This document shows positions 1-7,030 of a stretch of 10,969 nt of DNA, one piece after another (position 1 is the first letter of the stretch; every line of letters starts with the position of its first letter). Under the pieces are notes generated by a model. That model was not told the origin of the DNA and made no database searches. It saw nothing but the letters and a program-made list of their open reading frames with translations. Origin of the DNA: CAYMEV01 sp964431655 [NCBI: uncultured bacterium]. Its GTDB lineage: Bacteria > CAYMEV01. The position numbers and the translations under genes were made by a program. Location of the stretch: positions 1-10,969 of the forward strand of contig CAYSKJ010000109.1 in assembly GCA_964431655.1 (NCBI GenBank), in the 5' to 3' direction.

Positions 1-1299
1 AACAGCCAGCCTGCTTTTTTCAGGGGTTTCTTCAAAAAAAACGCCGGAACTGTCAAAGGTGTGTTCCTTATCCCTGAAAAAAGAGGACAATGGTTCTTCA
101 TAGAGGATTGCCAGGTCTATCAGCCCGGTCATGTCCTTCTTGAACTGATAGTCCTGCTGAGGGCTTAAATTGATAGGGCTGTATTTTTTGTAGGATATTT
201 TGCTGGAGCGGAAGAGGACTCTTTTGTCTTTTCCGCTGTCGTCCTCTTTCTCCGGCATGCCGGCTGAAACCGGTGATACATAGGGAAGAATAAGACCTTC
301 AATGTTTGCTGTAACGGGATTCTCCCTGTTTATATTCTCAGATCTTACCGCTGTCCAGAAAGGGTAATGGGTGGAGAAAAACCCGAATTCTGTCCTGAAG
401 CTTGCCATGGAATTAGAGCTGTCGACCACAAGGGAACCGTCAATGTTAATGCCGTAGTGGCTTAGGAGATCTACCAGCCTGGACTCATAGGGTGATGCCA
501 TCATTGTCTGCTGGTGTATCTTCATGCCGCTGACGAAAAAAACCGCTGACCGGCCTTTCATTATGTACTGGTCGAGCCTGTAAAGGAATTCATCAGTCGG
601 TTCATCCACCGGCAATACAAGAAGCAGGTCAGTATCGTCAAAAACTGCATTCTCTGCGGGCAGTGCCTCATAATTGAAATTCTCCGAAAACATGGCCTGA
701 ACTATATTATGAGTCATCATCTGGGCATCAGGGCCCTGATAGCGTGACGGGTCATATACAAGCTTTATATTGTATTTTTTATCACTTTTAACCTTTATTA
801 TCTTTGAAATAATATCATATTCCAGATTTGAGACATTCTGGACAACAGGTATGATTTCTTTTGTGTCCTGGTAATAAATTACTATCCCGAGGTAAAGCTC
901 CACCACCTGGGCCCGGTCCTTTTCTATTATGTTTGCCCTTACCTTAGGTATCTGCAGAGCCTGCAGTTTTTGCTCCATTGCCGGATCTTCCTTGGGATTA
1001 TAGTATTCGATATGAAGATTTTTGCCTGAATATGCCCTCAGCTCCTCAAGCAGGCTCCTTACTTCTTCATCAAGGTTTCTGAACTGAGGCGGAAGGTCCT
1101 TGGAGAAATAAACATCTATGTTTATAATATCATCCAATCCCCTTAGTACATCAATGGTGGAATTTGATACTGTATACCTTTTGTCCTGGGTAAGATCCAG
1201 CCTGAGAACCCTTTTATTGATTATAAAATTAAAAAGCAGAATAATACCTATTATTAAGAATATGAATAAAAGCCTTTCTCTGGATGCTTTGGCAGCCAT
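1..1299 (-). CDS. GldG-like ABC-transporter auxiliary protein (3' end outside window)
   Basis: The frame is open for 433 codons from the ATG at 1299 to the left edge with no stop, so the C-terminal part is missing. A GAGGAGGAG ribosome site (1305-1313) overlaps the stop of the permease gene and supports this start. Residues about 10-28 form one membrane anchor. After it comes RLDLTQDKRYTVS (33-45), then VYFSKDLPP (63-71). This pattern is typical of the GldG / ABC_transp_aux family (PF09822), whose soluble domain lies outside the membrane and which usually ends in a second membrane helix, here cut off. The gene is 13 bases after an ABC-2 permease and is probably co-translated with it. In Flavobacterium, GldA, GldF and GldG take part in gliding. 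Outside Bacteroidetes the substrate is unknown, so export or envelope work is only inferred. Confidence 0.87.
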   Translation of the reverse strand, partial: MAAKASRERLLFIFLIIGIILLFNFIINKRVLRLDLTQDKRYTVSNSTIDVLRGLDDIINIDVYFSKDLPPQFRNLDEEVRSLLEELRAYSGKNLHIEYYNPKEDPAMEQKLQALQIPKVRANIIEKDRAQVVELYLGIVIYYQDTKEIIPVVQNVSNLEYDIISKIIKVKSDKKYNIKLVYDPSRYQGPDAQMMTHNIVQAMFSENFNYEALPAENAVFDDTDLLLVLPVDEPTDEFLYRLDQYIMKGRSAVFFVSGMKIHQQTMMASPYESRLVDLLSHYGINIDGSLVVDSSNSMASFRTEFGFFSTHYPFWTAVRSENINRENPVTANIEGLILPYVSPVSAGMPEKEDDSGKDKRVLFRSSKISYKKYSPINLSPQQDYQFKKDMTGLIDLAILYEEPLSSFFRDKEHTFDSSGVFFEETPEKSRLAV

Positions 1300-1312
1300 A
1301 TTTTCTCCTCCT

Positions 1313-2026
1313 CTATGTCCTGTTTTTTAGAGAGTTGTAGGTAAGAATAAGAAAAATAAATATAACCGATATATAATACAGAATGTCCCTAAGATCAATT
1401 ACACCCCTTGAAACTGAAATAAAGTGATCAAAAAAACTCATCCACCTGAAAAGGGGCACCAGCCATGAAGGTATACTGAAAAGCAGCATGGGAAGTCCGA
1501 TTATCAGAAAAAACAGTATCAGGATTGCGGTAACAATAAAGGCTATTATCTGGTTTCTGGTAATGCTCGATATGTACATTCCGATGGAAAGATAAGCGGC
1601 CCCCATGAAAACTGTCCCGGTATAGCCTCCGATAATTGGTCCTATATCAGGTTTGCCCGTATAATACAGGACAATGACGATGGGGAAAGAAAGTAAGATG
1701 GAGATTATGAGGAATGCCAGGGCACTGAGGTATTTTCCGAAGACGAACTGCCAGTCGCTTACAGGAAGGGTAAGAATGACCTCTATTGTATTGAGCCTTC
1801 TCTCCTCGGCAATCAGCCTCATGGATATGGCCGGCACAAAAAGCAGGAAGATCCATGGAAGAAATGAAAAGTAAGACCTCATATTTGCATCTTCCATAAG
1901 GAAATAGTCCATGAAGAAAAGATAACTGGTAACCACGAGAAAAAGGGTTATAAAAATGTAGGCAATAGGCGAGCCGAAATAGGATCGCAACTCCTTTCTG
2001 AATATGCATAAAACTGGATTATTCAT
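1313..2026 (-). CDS. ABC-2 type permease, GldF-like
   Basis: The product is a 237-residue integral membrane protein with about six hydrophobic segments, near residues 20-40, 54-68, 98-121, 134-152, 159-184 and 216-231. The cytoplasmic coupling stretch SMRLIAEERRLNTIEVILTL (68-87), followed by PVSDWQ, is characteristic of GldF-type ABC-2 permeases. The length is normal for the family. Its ATG lies inside the end of the ATPase gene (8-base overlap), and the gldG-like gene follows 13 bases later. The three products therefore probably form one transporter: ATPase, membrane channel and extracytoplasmic partner. The transported substrate cannot be read from the sequence. GldF is the family name; a gliding role is not implied. 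Confidence 0.9.
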   Translation of the reverse strand: MNNPVLCIFRKELRSYFGSPIAYIFITLFLVVTSYLFFMDYFLMEDANMRSYFSFLPWIFLLFVPAISMRLIAEERRLNTIEVILTLPVSDWQFVFGKYLSALAFLIISILLSFPIVIVLYYTGKPDIGPIIGGYTGTVFMGAAYLSIGMYISSITRNQIIAFIVTAILILFFLIIGLPMLLFSIPSWLVPLFRWMSFFDHFISVSRGVIDLRDILYYISVIFIFLILTYNSLKNRT

Positions 2027-2963
2027 TTCTGATTCCTCCCCGGGTCAGTTTTGAAAAGGCTTTCTCAAATGAAGATTCCGTATGGAGCTGGGAAAGTACA
2101 TATCCCTTATCCCTGGCAAGCATGAATATCTCTTCGCATATATCTTCATTTCGGTTGATGGACAGAATGAACTGATGCCTGTCATTTTCACGGGTTCTGA
2201 GATGCTTAACGGAGATAACCCCTTTTATACCCGAAAGTGACTCAGATATATCTCCGGGATCTCCTTTCAGGGTTGTATAAACCACAAGGTTTCCCATAGC
2301 TTTCTGGGCTATCTCCTCGGGAGTTCCCTGGGCAACGACCCTGCCTTCATTTATAATAATGGTCCTGTTGCATGCTGCCTCCACTTCGGAGAGTATATGA
2401 GTACAAAGAAGAACAGTCTTTTCCCTTCCTATTTCTTTTATTAAATTTCTTATCTCCACGATCTGGTTCGGATCAAGCCCGCTGGTGGGCTCATCAAGAA
2501 GGAGTATGTCGGGGGAATGCATCAGGGCCTGGGCCAGGCCTACCCTCTGCCTGTTCCCCTTTGAAAGCTCATAGATGTCTTTGAAGATTTCCTTGTTCAG
2601 ACCGCATATCTCAACCATCTCAGCAATCCTTTTCTGTTTTCTGGATTTATCGATTCCCCTGATGTCAGCAATAAAATTAAGGTAATCGTAAACCCCCATA
2701 TCATCGTAAAGAGGGTTGTTTTCCGGGAGATAACCGATAAGTCTTTTTATTTCATGGGGGTGCTCCTCAATATCATGTCCGAAAAGGCTTGCTTTGCCGC
2801 TGTCAGGCGGAAAGAAGCATGTCAGTATCTTCATAACAGTGGTTTTTCCAGCTCCATTGGGGCCCAAAAACCCCAGGACCTCTCCTCTTTCCACTGAAAA
2901 GCTGATCTTATCAACTGCAAGGGTATTGCCATAGCTTTTAGAAATATTTTCAACCTCGATCAT
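2019..2963 (-). CDS. ABC transporter ATP-binding protein, GldA-like
   Basis: A complete 314-residue ATPase subunit. Walker A is GPNGAGKTT (34-42), the signature is LSKGNRQRVGLAQAL (133-147), Walker B is ILLLDEPTSGLDP (153-165), and the switch histidine is H189 in THILSEVEA. The Q-loop position reads LPENNPLY (79-86), with Glu in place of the usual Gln; this is common in this subfamily. Residues from about 225 onward form the extra C-terminal domain of GldA/CcmA-type ATPases, ending in the usual F-x-K-L-T pattern (SSFEKAFSKLT). The ATP-driven subunit acts at the inner face of the membrane with the overlapping permease. The start is supported by GGAGG at 2969-2973, five bases upstream. Confidence 0.93.
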   Translation of the reverse strand: MIEVENISKSYGNTLAVDKISFSVERGEVLGFLGPNGAGKTTVMKILTCFFPPDSGKASLFGHDIEEHPHEIKRLIGYLPENNPLYDDMGVYDYLNFIADIRGIDKSRKQKRIAEMVEICGLNKEIFKDIYELSKGNRQRVGLAQALMHSPDILLLDEPTSGLDPNQIVEIRNLIKEIGREKTVLLCTHILSEVEAACNRTIIINEGRVVAQGTPEEIAQKAMGNLVVYTTLKGDPGDISESLSGIKGVISVKHLRTRENDRHQFILSINRNEDICEEIFMLARDKGYVLSQLHTESSFEKAFSKLTRGGIRNE

Positions 2964-2992
2964 AAGATCCTCCCTGTTACAGATTTTGTTTT

Positions 2993-2998
2993 TTTATA
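2993..2998 (-). promoter_or_regulatory. Possible -10 element for the ABC operon
   Basis: On the minus strand this reads TATAAA, a five-of-six match to the sigma-70 -10 box, 30 bases before the ATPase start codon. No good -35 hexamer lies 16-18 bases upstream. It is therefore only a candidate for separate transcription of the ABC genes; read-through from malQ is the alternative. Confidence 0.3.
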
Positions 2999-3041
2999 CA
3001 CCGGCGATTTAAATTAGTTCCCTAATGGCTATTATTTTGCT

Positions 3042-4526
3042 TCAGACGACATTTAGTCTGTTCAGGCATATATTCATCCTCCTCAGGAGGCTTTTGTCAA
3101 TCCTTTCCAGATCGCCCGGCTCCATTTTCCATGCCCAGTTTCTCTCTGCTACGGATGGTATATTCATCCTGTGTCTTTCATCCAGGCTTAGAATGTCCTG
3201 AACAGGTATTACTGCCCATTTGGCAGTAGAGGCAAGGGCATCATAAATGAGTGTTTCAGCTATATTCTCCTCATTTATATTCCCTTGATGATATTCATTT
3301 ATGAAATGCCTGGTTCCCTGGTCCGTATCCCTGCTGTACCATCCCAGGGTGGTATTATTGTCATGCGTCCCTGTATAGACAACACAGTTTGTAGTGTCAT
3401 AGTTGGATGGAAGATAAGGGTTCCGGGGATCGGAGAAGGCAAACTGGAGTATCTTCATCCCGGGGAAATCAAACTCTTTTCTCATCTTTTCAACATCCCG
3501 GGTTATAATACCCAGGTCCTCTGCAATGATATTGATCTTTCCCAGCTTTTTGAAGATATGGCGGAAGAAGGATGCCCCGGGTCCTCTTCTCCATTTTCCC
3601 CTTTTTGCTGTTTCTTCACCATAACGGACAGCCCAGTATTTGGAAAAGCCCCGGAAATGGTCCATCCTGATAATATCCACGAACTTAAGGAGAAAGCCAA
3701 TCCTACTGCACCACCAGTCCATGAGCCTGCTGTTAAGCTTTGAGCCATCAAACCACCGATAGACAGGGTTATTCCATAACTGACCATCTATGCTGAAATA
3801 ATCCGGGGGGACCCCGGAGACCTCAACGGGCTTGCCGGTCCTGCCGGAAAGCCTGAAGATTTCTTTGTTTGACCATACATCAAAGCTGTTATAGTCTACA
3901 TAGATTGGGAGATCTCCAATGATTTCCACACCCTTCTCATTGGCATACTTCTTCAGCCTGAACCACTGATTCTGAACCATATACTGACCGAACATGAAGA
4001 TAGAAGCCTCTTTCCGGTATTTCTCCCTGAGCTCTAAGATATTGTCATAACTGCTGAAAGCAGGCCACTCTGACCAGTCTGTCCGGTGTTCTTCCAGAAG
4101 ATGGCTGAAGATGCCTATATCCGATAAATATGAATTCTCCCTGCAGAATTCCCTATACTCGGGGCTGTCACTGTCAAAGCGTTCCCAGGCTGTTCTGATC
4201 ATTTCTCTCTTTAATCTTCGAGCCCTGTCATAATCTGTAAAATTGGATATTACAGGCTTTTCAAGAAAGGGTGCTCTGTCGATAAGACCCAGGCTCACAA
4301 GCTCACCTGGGTCAATTAGAAGTTCATTAAAGGCAGAAGAGGATGGGGACATATAGGGAGAATTTACATAATTTACCGGGTTTATAGGAAGTATCTGCCA
4401 GAGAGTGAAGCCTGAATCAGATATGATGTCAATAAACCGGTAGGCCTTTTCACCCAGGTCCCCCACGGGGTATTCTGAAGGGAGGCTGGTCGGGTGAAGT
4501 AGAATGCCACTTTTCCTTTTATGCAT
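3042..4526 (-). CDS. malQ: 4-alpha-glucanotransferase (amylomaltase, GH77)
   Basis: A 494-residue cytoplasmic enzyme that transfers alpha-1,4-glucan segments between maltodextrins and releases glucose, in glycogen or maltodextrin metabolism. The N-terminus GILLHPTSLPSEYPVGDLG (7-25) and WQILPINP (43-50) are typical of GH77. The three catalytic acids are present: the nucleophile D289 in IIRMDHFRGF, the acid/base E336 in IIAEDLG, and D389 in YTGTHDNNTTLGW. The length matches the family. One late conserved motif is odd: RMNIPSVAERNWAWK (453-467) has Ser and Arg where many family members have Gly, as in P-G and G-N-W. The start is supported by GGAG at 4534-4537, seven bases upstream. No other sugar genes are visible nearby, and it is divergent from a CPBP-family gene. 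Confidence 0.95.
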   Translation of the reverse strand: MHKRKSGILLHPTSLPSEYPVGDLGEKAYRFIDIISDSGFTLWQILPINPVNYVNSPYMSPSSSAFNELLIDPGELVSLGLIDRAPFLEKPVISNFTDYDRARRLKREMIRTAWERFDSDSPEYREFCRENSYLSDIGIFSHLLEEHRTDWSEWPAFSSYDNILELREKYRKEASIFMFGQYMVQNQWFRLKKYANEKGVEIIGDLPIYVDYNSFDVWSNKEIFRLSGRTGKPVEVSGVPPDYFSIDGQLWNNPVYRWFDGSKLNSRLMDWWCSRIGFLLKFVDIIRMDHFRGFSKYWAVRYGEETAKRGKWRRGPGASFFRHIFKKLGKINIIAEDLGIITRDVEKMRKEFDFPGMKILQFAFSDPRNPYLPSNYDTTNCVVYTGTHDNNTTLGWYSRDTDQGTRHFINEYHQGNINEENIAETLIYDALASTAKWAVIPVQDILSLDERHRMNIPSVAERNWAWKMEPGDLERIDKSLLRRMNICLNRLNVV

Positions 4527-4553
4527 AATAATGCTCCATGAAATCAGTGTTTA

Positions 4554-4582
4554 ATTTAATACCCGGGACGGATATGAGTCAA
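4554..4582 (-). promoter_or_regulatory. Candidate sigma-70 promoter for malQ
   Basis: On the minus strand, TTGACT (4582-4577) is followed after 17 bases by TTAAAT (4559-4554). The -35 box matches five of six consensus bases and the -10 box four of six, at ideal spacing. The -10 box lies about 28 bases before the malQ start codon. Judged by eye only. Confidence 0.45.
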
Positions 4583-4592
4583 TACAATTTTT

Positions 4593-4625
4593 TTGTTTGA
4601 ATTAAGGTCCGGCATAGATTAAAGA
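4593..4625 (+). promoter_or_regulatory. Weak candidate promoter for the CPBP-family gene
   Basis: Two overlapping readings are possible: TTGTTT (4593-4598), 16 bases, TAGATT (4615-4620); or TTGAAT (4597-4602), 17 bases, TAAAGA (4620-4625). Both -10 boxes are weak. The region must drive the rightward gene somehow, because malQ is transcribed the other way. The -35 boxes of the two divergent promoters would lie only 10-15 bases apart. Confidence 0.28.
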
Positions 4626-4662
4626 TATTGTTACAGGATATCACATTGCAAGGAGAAAGCAT

Positions 4663-5388
4663 TTGAATCTAAAAAACCCGGTATTATTGCCCATTGCACT
4701 GGCCCTGACTGTATATTTTTTTTCAGTCTTTGTCATGGTTGAAGCAGATCCAGGCATTCCATTTATACCCTCATCATTTATGACTCACTGTACCATGGCT
4801 CTGCTTTCAATCATTCTCATTGCCTTCTACTCCAGACATGTAAAGGGATTTTTTTTCCTGGGGTTCTTGCGCTTAAAGGATATATTAAAACCTCTGGCTG
4901 TTATTATAATTATCCTCATAATTACCCAGGCATTGACAGCAGGGGCATTTATGCTTTTATTGGCTCCTGAAGATGTAAAACGGCCTTCTGACAATCCTGA
5001 ACAGGATAGCCTTTTCCCTCCCCAGTCTCCAATCCAGGTATTACTCTTTGTCTTTTTGCTGGCAAGCATAGGTGAAGAGCTTTTGTGGAGAGGCTTTTTC
5101 CAGAATGCGCTTTACCCACTTAAAGAGAAAGGGTTTACACTATTCAAGGTAAGGTTTAGCCTTCCGGTAATACTGGGCGGAATATTTTTCGGCCTGGGTC
5201 ATCTGATTCTTTTAAGCCGAGGCCTGAGGCTCCCCTTCGTAATAATAACCGGCATGGTGGTTTTTTCTTCCACACTGATAGGAATAACCGCCGGGTATTT
5301 TCAGGAGAAACATGATAACTTTGCCTTTGCCGTTATTGTCCATTCAGCTGCGAACATACCCGCTGTGCTTTTTGCACTGCAGGCCTAA
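4663..5388 (+). CDS. CPBP-family intramembrane metalloprotease (Abi/CAAX protease-like)
   Basis: A 241-residue, strongly hydrophobic protein with several membrane helices. It carries the three motifs of the CPBP family (PF02517): EELLWR at 138-143 (EExxxR), FGLGH at 176-180 (FxxxH) and HSAAN at 227-231 (HxxxN). These supply the metal-binding and catalytic residues in the Rce1-like fold, so it looks catalytically intact. Family roles include prenyl-protein processing in eukaryotes and bacteriocin self-immunity or signalling in some bacteria. Most bacterial members have no known substrate, and none is suggested here. The start is TTG, chosen because AGGAG (4651-4655) lies seven bases upstream and no in-frame ATG fits better. 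It stands alone between a divergent malQ and the pheS promoter region; no bacteriocin-like small gene is visible beside it. Confidence 0.88.
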   Translation: MNLKNPVLLPIALALTVYFFSVFVMVEADPGIPFIPSSFMTHCTMALLSIILIAFYSRHVKGFFFLGFLRLKDILKPLAVIIIILIITQALTAGAFMLLLAPEDVKRPSDNPEQDSLFPPQSPIQVLLFVFLLASIGEELLWRGFFQNALYPLKEKGFTLFKVRFSLPVILGGIFFGLGHLILLSRGLRLPFVIITGMVVFSSTLIGITAGYFQEKHDNFAFAVIVHSAANIPAVLFALQA

Positions 5389-5446
5389 AAGCGCCGGACT
5401 GTTCCATGATTTTAATTTACAGGGAAGCCTAAATCAATTAATATGC

Positions 5447-5475
5447 TGAAATCTTATTATTTTGAGTATTATAAA
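5447..5475 (+). promoter_or_regulatory. Candidate sigma-70 promoter for the pheS-pheT operon
   Basis: CTGAAA (5447-5452, four of six) is followed after exactly 17 bases by TATAAA (5470-5475, five of six). Transcription would start near 5482 and leave a leader of only about 20 bases. That leaves no room for a Phe-codon leader peptide or a T-box, so attenuation of the kind known for enteric pheST is not visible here. Confidence 0.45.
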
Positions 5476-5491
5476 ATAGCAATTTTTGTTT

Positions 5492-5496
5492 GAGGT
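5492..5496 (+). promoter_or_regulatory. Ribosome binding site that fixes the pheS start
   Basis: GAGGT lies seven bases before the ATG at 5504. A longer reading from TTG at 5486 would place this site inside the coding region, and that TTG has no purine-rich site of its own. Confidence 0.75.
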
Positions 5497-5503
5497 GCAG
5501 AGA

Positions 5504-7030
5504 ATGAGAGCTTTTCCCAAAGCACAGTACATGATACTGAGCTATCTTAATAAAACAGCCAGAGGAGGCATAAACCTTTCAGAGCTGGAAGAAAAACTTA
5601 GATTTCCTTCAACCCTTATTTACGGAGATTCCCTTACAATGAAGGAAATGGGCTATATAGACATTGAGGAAATACAGAAAAGGGAGATCATATGGAAAGG
5701 TTTTGATGAGGAGCATGAAAGCCTCTCTGAACTTCCTGAAAGGACTGTTGTAAGGGTCCTTAAAAACCATAACGGTGCCACTATACCTGAGATCAGCAGT
5801 TTATGCGGTATTGAAGCGAAGGTTATCGGCAAAACCCTTAAGATTCTTGAGATTAAAAAATGGGCAATTAATGAGAAAGGCAGGATAATACTGCATCCTG
5901 AATTGCCCCAAAACGAACCTCCGGAAACCGAGGATGAAAAGCTGATAAAAGCCCTTGTCGAAAAAGGAAGTGTATTTGAAGATGACCTGCCTTTGATTGA
6001 TGTGGAAAAAGCCCTGGAATTATTAAAGCCACGGGGAAAATGGTTCAGCTTAAAAAATAGAAAAGAGAGATATGCATGCCTTACTGAGGAGGGCAGAAAG
6101 CTTATTAAAAGCGGGATACGCATGAGAGATACGGTCACCCACCTGACACCTGCTCTTATTGCTGATAATAACTGGAGAGAGGTGGAATTCAAGGAGTATG
6201 ATGTAAGAGATGATTCTGAGCCTATTGCAGTGGGCAAGCTTCATCCCATGACCAGGGTAGTCAATGATGTTAGAAGAATCTTTGTGGAAATGGGTTTCCA
6301 GGAAATAAGGTACAGCAATGTAGAATCTTCTTTCTGGGATTTTGATGCCCTTTTTCAGCCTCAGGACCACCCGGCACGGGAGATGCAGGATACTTTCTAT
6401 CTGAACAGGCCGAAAACCACCGGCCTGCCTGAAAAAGAAATAATAGATAAAATAAGAAAAGTACACGAAAACGGTAGCGATACAGGTTCCAAAGGGTGGG
6501 GATATAAGTGGGATATTGAAAAGAGCAGAAGTGCAATACTCAGAACCCATACTACAGCAGCAACCATCCGGGAGCTGTATAAAGACCCTTCACCGCCCAG
6601 GAAAGTCTTTCTGGTGGGAAAGGTGTTCAGGAGGGAAACAATAGATTATAAGCATCTTCCCTTTTTTCACCAGGTTGACGGGATAATCATTGATGAAGAT
6701 GCAAACTTTCAAAACCTGCTGGGAACTCTGGATATTTTTTACAGGAAAATGGGGTTTCCCAAGTTTTACTTCAGGCCTGCCTTCTTCCCCTATACTGAAC
6801 CGAGCGTGGAGATCTATGTATATAATCCCAAAAAAAAGGACTGGATGGAAATGGGGGGAGCAGGTATCTTCAGGAAGGAGGTTACCCAGCCCCTTGGATG
6901 CAGGGTGCCTGTGCTTGCCTGGGGACTTGGACTGGAACGGATAGCTATGTTCCGTTATGATATTGAGTTTATAAAAGACCTTTATATATCGGATATCGAA
7001 TGGCTAAAGGAGGTGCCGGTATGCCCATAG
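5504..7030 (+). CDS. pheS: Phenylalanyl-tRNA synthetase alpha subunit, archaeal/eukaryotic type
   Basis: The 508-residue catalytic subunit of PheRS, which charges tRNA-Phe with phenylalanine in the cytoplasm as an alpha2-beta2 complex with PheT. Residues 1 to about 200 form winged-helix-like modules (for example around 5-65 and 78-130) that bind tRNA in the archaeal type; bacterial PheS has a coiled coil there and is much shorter, about 330-350 residues. The class II core is complete: motif 1 HPMTRVVNDVRRIFVEMGF (247-265), motif 2 with FRRE (375-378) and the FFHQVDG pocket segment (387-393), the Phe-pocket region MEMGGAGIFRKEV (448-460), and motif 3 GLGLERIAM (474-482). It overlaps pheT by 10 bases. 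Codon use looks like that of its neighbours, so any transfer would be old. The family assignment is firm; the donor and route are not visible. Confidence 0.96.
   Translation: MRAFPKAQYMILSYLNKTARGGINLSELEEKLRFPSTLIYGDSLTMKEMGYIDIEEIQKREIIWKGFDEEHESLSELPERTVVRVLKNHNGATIPEISSLCGIEAKVIGKTLKILEIKKWAINEKGRIILHPELPQNEPPETEDEKLIKALVEKGSVFEDDLPLIDVEKALELLKPRGKWFSLKNRKERYACLTEEGRKLIKSGIRMRDTVTHLTPALIADNNWREVEFKEYDVRDDSEPIAVGKLHPMTRVVNDVRRIFVEMGFQEIRYSNVESSFWDFDALFQPQDHPAREMQDTFYLNRPKTTGLPEKEIIDKIRKVHENGSDTGSKGWGYKWDIEKSRSAILRTHTTAATIRELYKDPSPPRKVFLVGKVFRRETIDYKHLPFFHQVDGIIIDEDANFQNLLGTLDIFYRKMGFPKFYFRPAFFPYTEPSVEIYVYNPKKKDWMEMGGAGIFRKEVTQPLGCRVPVLAWGLGLERIAMFRYDIEFIKDLYISDIEWLKEVPVCP
7010..7015 (+). 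promoter_or_regulatory. Ribosome binding site that fixes the pheT start
   Basis: The near-perfect site GGAGGT lies inside the end of pheS, five bases before the ATG at 7021. An in-frame ATG at 7000 lies upstream of this site and would add seven residues. The start at 7021 gives the N-terminus MPIVAIPV, which resembles other archaeal-type PheT proteins. Confidence 0.75.

Noticed and set aside
2019-2963. Glu instead of Gln in the Q-loop of the ABC ATPase
   Set aside because: The LPE variant is, to my knowledge, common in this ATPase subfamily, so it is not evidence of an inactive enzyme.
3013-3026. Small hairpin (ATTAG / CTAAT, GGAA loop on the minus strand) between malQ and the ABC ATPase gene
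   Set aside because: The stem is only five AT-rich pairs and has no clear T-run after it. It is too weak to call a terminator.
3285-3743. A 152-codon open frame on the plus strand inside malQ
   Set aside because: It is a shadow of malQ, whose catalytic motifs are intact across the same bases. No recognisable domain is seen in the antisense product.
4663-5388. CPBP-family gene as a bacteriocin immunity gene
   Set aside because: No small peptide gene with a double-glycine leader, no peptide exporter and no modification enzymes are seen beside it. The adjoining ABC genes lie beyond malQ and are of the GldA/F/G type.
5389-5503. T-box or Phe leader-peptide attenuator before pheS
   Set aside because: The gap is 115 bases, with a plausible promoter only about 30 bases before the start. 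No Phe-codon run followed by alternative hairpins was found.
5653-6237. A 194-codon open frame antisense to pheS
   Set aside because: It lies wholly inside pheS on the other strand, its product looks low-complexity (Ser/Leu/Phe-rich, as expected of antisense translation) and it has no family motifs. pheS itself is certain.
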